5,941 nt of DNA, from contig CANKPO010000096.1 of the NCBI GenBank assembly GCA_947484535.1, positions 1 to 5,941 on the forward strand. Reading direction: 5' to 3'. This stretch comes from Caulobacteraceae bacterium. Lineage in GTDB: Bacteria > Pseudomonadota > Alphaproteobacteria > Caulobacterales > Caulobacteraceae. Shown piece after piece: positions 4,463 to 5,941 of the stretch (positions are counted from its first letter, which is position 1; each line of letters begins with the position of its first letter). The position numbers and the translations under genes were made by a program. The notes under the pieces are model-generated. The model was not told the DNA's origin. It was given only the letters and a program-made list of their open reading frames with translations, and made no database searches.

Positions 4463-5941
4463 CTAGAACAGGCTGCCTTGTGAGCCCTCGGCGGTCTTTT
4501 TGGACGGGACCTTCTGAGGTTTTGCCGTCGGAGGTGGCGCGGCGGCGTCGCTGATCAGGGCTTGGCGGCTATCGTGGGCAAAGACCAAACGCACGGCTTC
4601 TCCCTCGATCAATTCTGCGCCGCTTCTGGCGAGGCTGCCATCGGCATGGTGCACGCGGGCAAAGCCAAGTTCCAAAGGCCGGTTTGGATCGAGGGATAGC
4701 CGTAGCTTGTCCAATCCCGATAGTCGCTCCGATGCGGTGGTCAGTCTGCGTTCAACCGCGCCAGCCATTCGCGCGGCCAGATCGGGCAATCTGGCCCGTC
4801 GTTCGGCTTGGTCGGCTGCGCGGCGGGTGGCGAGGCCCAAGCGAGTGGCAAGGTCATTGAGGCGCTCGGCCTTCAACCGGCGTGGGCGATCCAGAAGGCT
4901 CGGCGTCAGGCGGGCGGCAAAACGCATCAGGTCGCGGTCATGCAGGCTGACATTGCGCTCGAGGGCCGCATTGAGCCGTCCGGCAGAGAGGTCAAACCTC
5001 TGGCTGGCAACGGAAAGCAGGTCGGCTGGACGGGGCAGGCCCCGGCTGGTGGCCGAAAGGCGCACGCGGCGATCTTCGAGCAGACGCCCTCCGGCCCGCA
5101 TGAGCCGACGATCCAGATCCATCACGGCGGCCTTCAGCTCTGCCAAGACCGGGCTGGCCATTTCGGCGGCGGCGGTCGGGGTCGGGGCGCGGCGGTCCGA
5201 GACAAAATCAATCAGGGTGGTGTCAGTCTCGTGCCCGACGGCAGAGATGACGGGAATAGCACTGGCTGACACCGCGCGGGCCAAGGCTTCATCATTAAAG
5301 GCCCAGAGGTCCTCGACCGAGCCGCCGCCCCTGGCCACGATCAGGACATTCGGGCGCGGGACCTTGCTATCTGGGCCCAAGCTGTTGAAACCGGCAATGG
5401 CTGCCGCCACCTGCTGGGCGGCCTGATCGCCTTGGACCACCACGGGCCAGACCAGAACATGACAGGGCCAGCGCTCGCGGATGCGGTGGAGGATGTCACG
5501 GATCACCGCGCCGGTTGGGCTGGTAATGACGCCAATGACCTTGGGCATCTGAGGGATTGGCCGCTTCTTGGCCGGATCAAACAGGCCCTCGGCCTGAAGC
5601 TTGGCCTTCAACCGCTCCAGCTGCGCCAGCAAGGCCCCAATGCCTGCCGGTTCCAAACTGTCGATCACGATCTGATATTTGGACGAGGCCGGGAAGGTCG
5701 TGATCTTACCGGTGGCAATGACCTCCAGCCCCTGCTCAGGCTGACAGGCAAGGCCGCGCACGACCCCTTTCCAGATCACCCCATCAATGGCGGCCTTATC
5801 ATCCTTGAGGGTCAGATAGACATGGCCTGAACTGTGGCGCGTAACCTTAGATACCTCACCGCGCAGCCGCACATGGCCATAGGCATCCTCCAAGGTCCGC
5901 TTCAGAGAGAAGGCGAGCTCGGAGACCGAAAAGGCCGCAGC
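4463..5941 (-). CDS. xseA: exodeoxyribonuclease VII large subunit, 5' end beyond window
   Basis: The frame runs off the right edge, giving 492 C-terminal residues; it starts with [20 protein letters not shown], close to the usual XseA N-terminus, so only a few residues are missing. The TTG at 5891-5893 lies inside this conserved part and is not the start. XseA with several XseB subunits forms exonuclease VII, which degrades single-stranded DNA to oligonucleotides. Visible in fragment numbering: the OB-fold with [11 protein letters not shown] (38-48), the catalytic domain with [12 protein letters not shown] (139-150), [17 protein letters not shown] (202-218), [27 protein letters not shown] (around 234-260, containing the essential His and Asp), then a long Arg-rich coiled-coil region to about 410 and a Pro/Lys tail ending QGSLF. 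xseB is not in view. The DUF2093 gene follows on the same strand. Confidence 0.97.
   Translation of the reverse strand, partial: AAAFSVSELAFSLKRTLEDAYGHVRLRGEVSKVTRHSSGHVYLTLKDDKAAIDGVIWKGVVRGLACQPEQGLEVIATGKITTFPASSKYQIVIDSLEPAGIGALLAQLERLKAKLQAEGLFDPAKKRPIPQMPKVIGVITSPTGAVIRDILHRIRERWPCHVLVWPVVVQGDQAAQQVAAAIAGFNSLGPDSKVPRPNVLIVARGGGSVEDLWAFNDEALARAVSASAIPVISAVGHETDTTLIDFVSDRRAPTPTAAAEMASPVLAELKAAVMDLDRRLMRAGGRLLEDRRVRLSATSRGLPRPADLLSVASQRFDLSAGRLNAALERNVSLHDRDLMRFAARLTPSLLDRPRRLKAERLNDLATRLGLATRRAADQAERRARLPDLAARMAGAVERRLTTASERLSGLDKLRLSLDPNRPLELGFARVHHADGSLARSGAELIEGEAVRLVFAHDSRQALISDAAAPPPTAKPQKVPSKKTAEGSQGSLF

Noticed and set aside
4707..5426. 239-codon open frame on the plus strand, opposite xseA
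   Set aside because: Extremely rich in Arg and Ser with no domain; it is the antisense shadow of a clear xseA reading frame in GC-rich DNA.
5891..5893. TTG as the xseA start
   Set aside because: The frame stays open to the window edge and encodes the conserved FSVSEL...KRTLEDA start region of XseA, so the true start lies outside.

Overview
The window looks like ordinary chromosomal DNA of an alphaproteobacterium, most likely of the order Caulobacterales. The grounds are the GC-rich coding DNA, an XseA gene followed by a DUF2093 gene, a HisN-type histidinol-phosphatase, a PraR-like XRE regulator, and a single-domain response regulator with a GPDRRRR tail. The placement rests on gene content and protein character only; no genus can be assigned. 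I found no mobile element, CRISPR array, rRNA or tRNA gene, and nothing that looks like a defence or accessory island.

Layout, left to right. (1) 1-1156, plus strand: the 3' end of an SCP2 sterol-carrier-like gene is followed after 4 bases by an alpha/beta hydrolase of the monoglyceride lipase/lysophospholipase type, starting at TTG; the two look like a lipid-related operon. (2) 1153-2404, minus strand: an XRE regulator followed by hisN. The hisN stop codon overlaps the hydrolase stop codon inside a CTAG shared by the two strands. (3) 2405-2537: a 133-base divergent control region between the XRE gene and a lysophospholipid/lipid A-type acyltransferase (2538-3476, plus). It carries a strong GACTGTC/GACAGTC inverted repeat, a good candidate operator for the XRE protein. 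(4) 3482-4000, minus: a CheY-like receiver protein with an arginine-rich tail, ending 5 bases from the acyltransferase. (5) 4001-4199: a partly AT-rich regulatory region upstream of the receiver gene. (6) 4200-5941, minus: xseA, cut by the window edge at its 5' end, followed by a 76-residue DUF2093 gene.

Functionally, three genes point to lipid or envelope work (SCP2, hydrolase, acyltransferase). HisN is the penultimate phosphatase of histidine synthesis, placed here without other his genes. XseA is the large subunit of exonuclease VII. The two regulators (XRE and receiver) border the acyltransferase on either side. The most interesting points are modest: the DUF2093-xseA pairing, the receiver's repeated tail with a decayed second unit, the putative XRE operator, and a QGSLF end on XseA that resembles a sliding-clamp binding peptide. 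I do not see evidence for a wholly new system.
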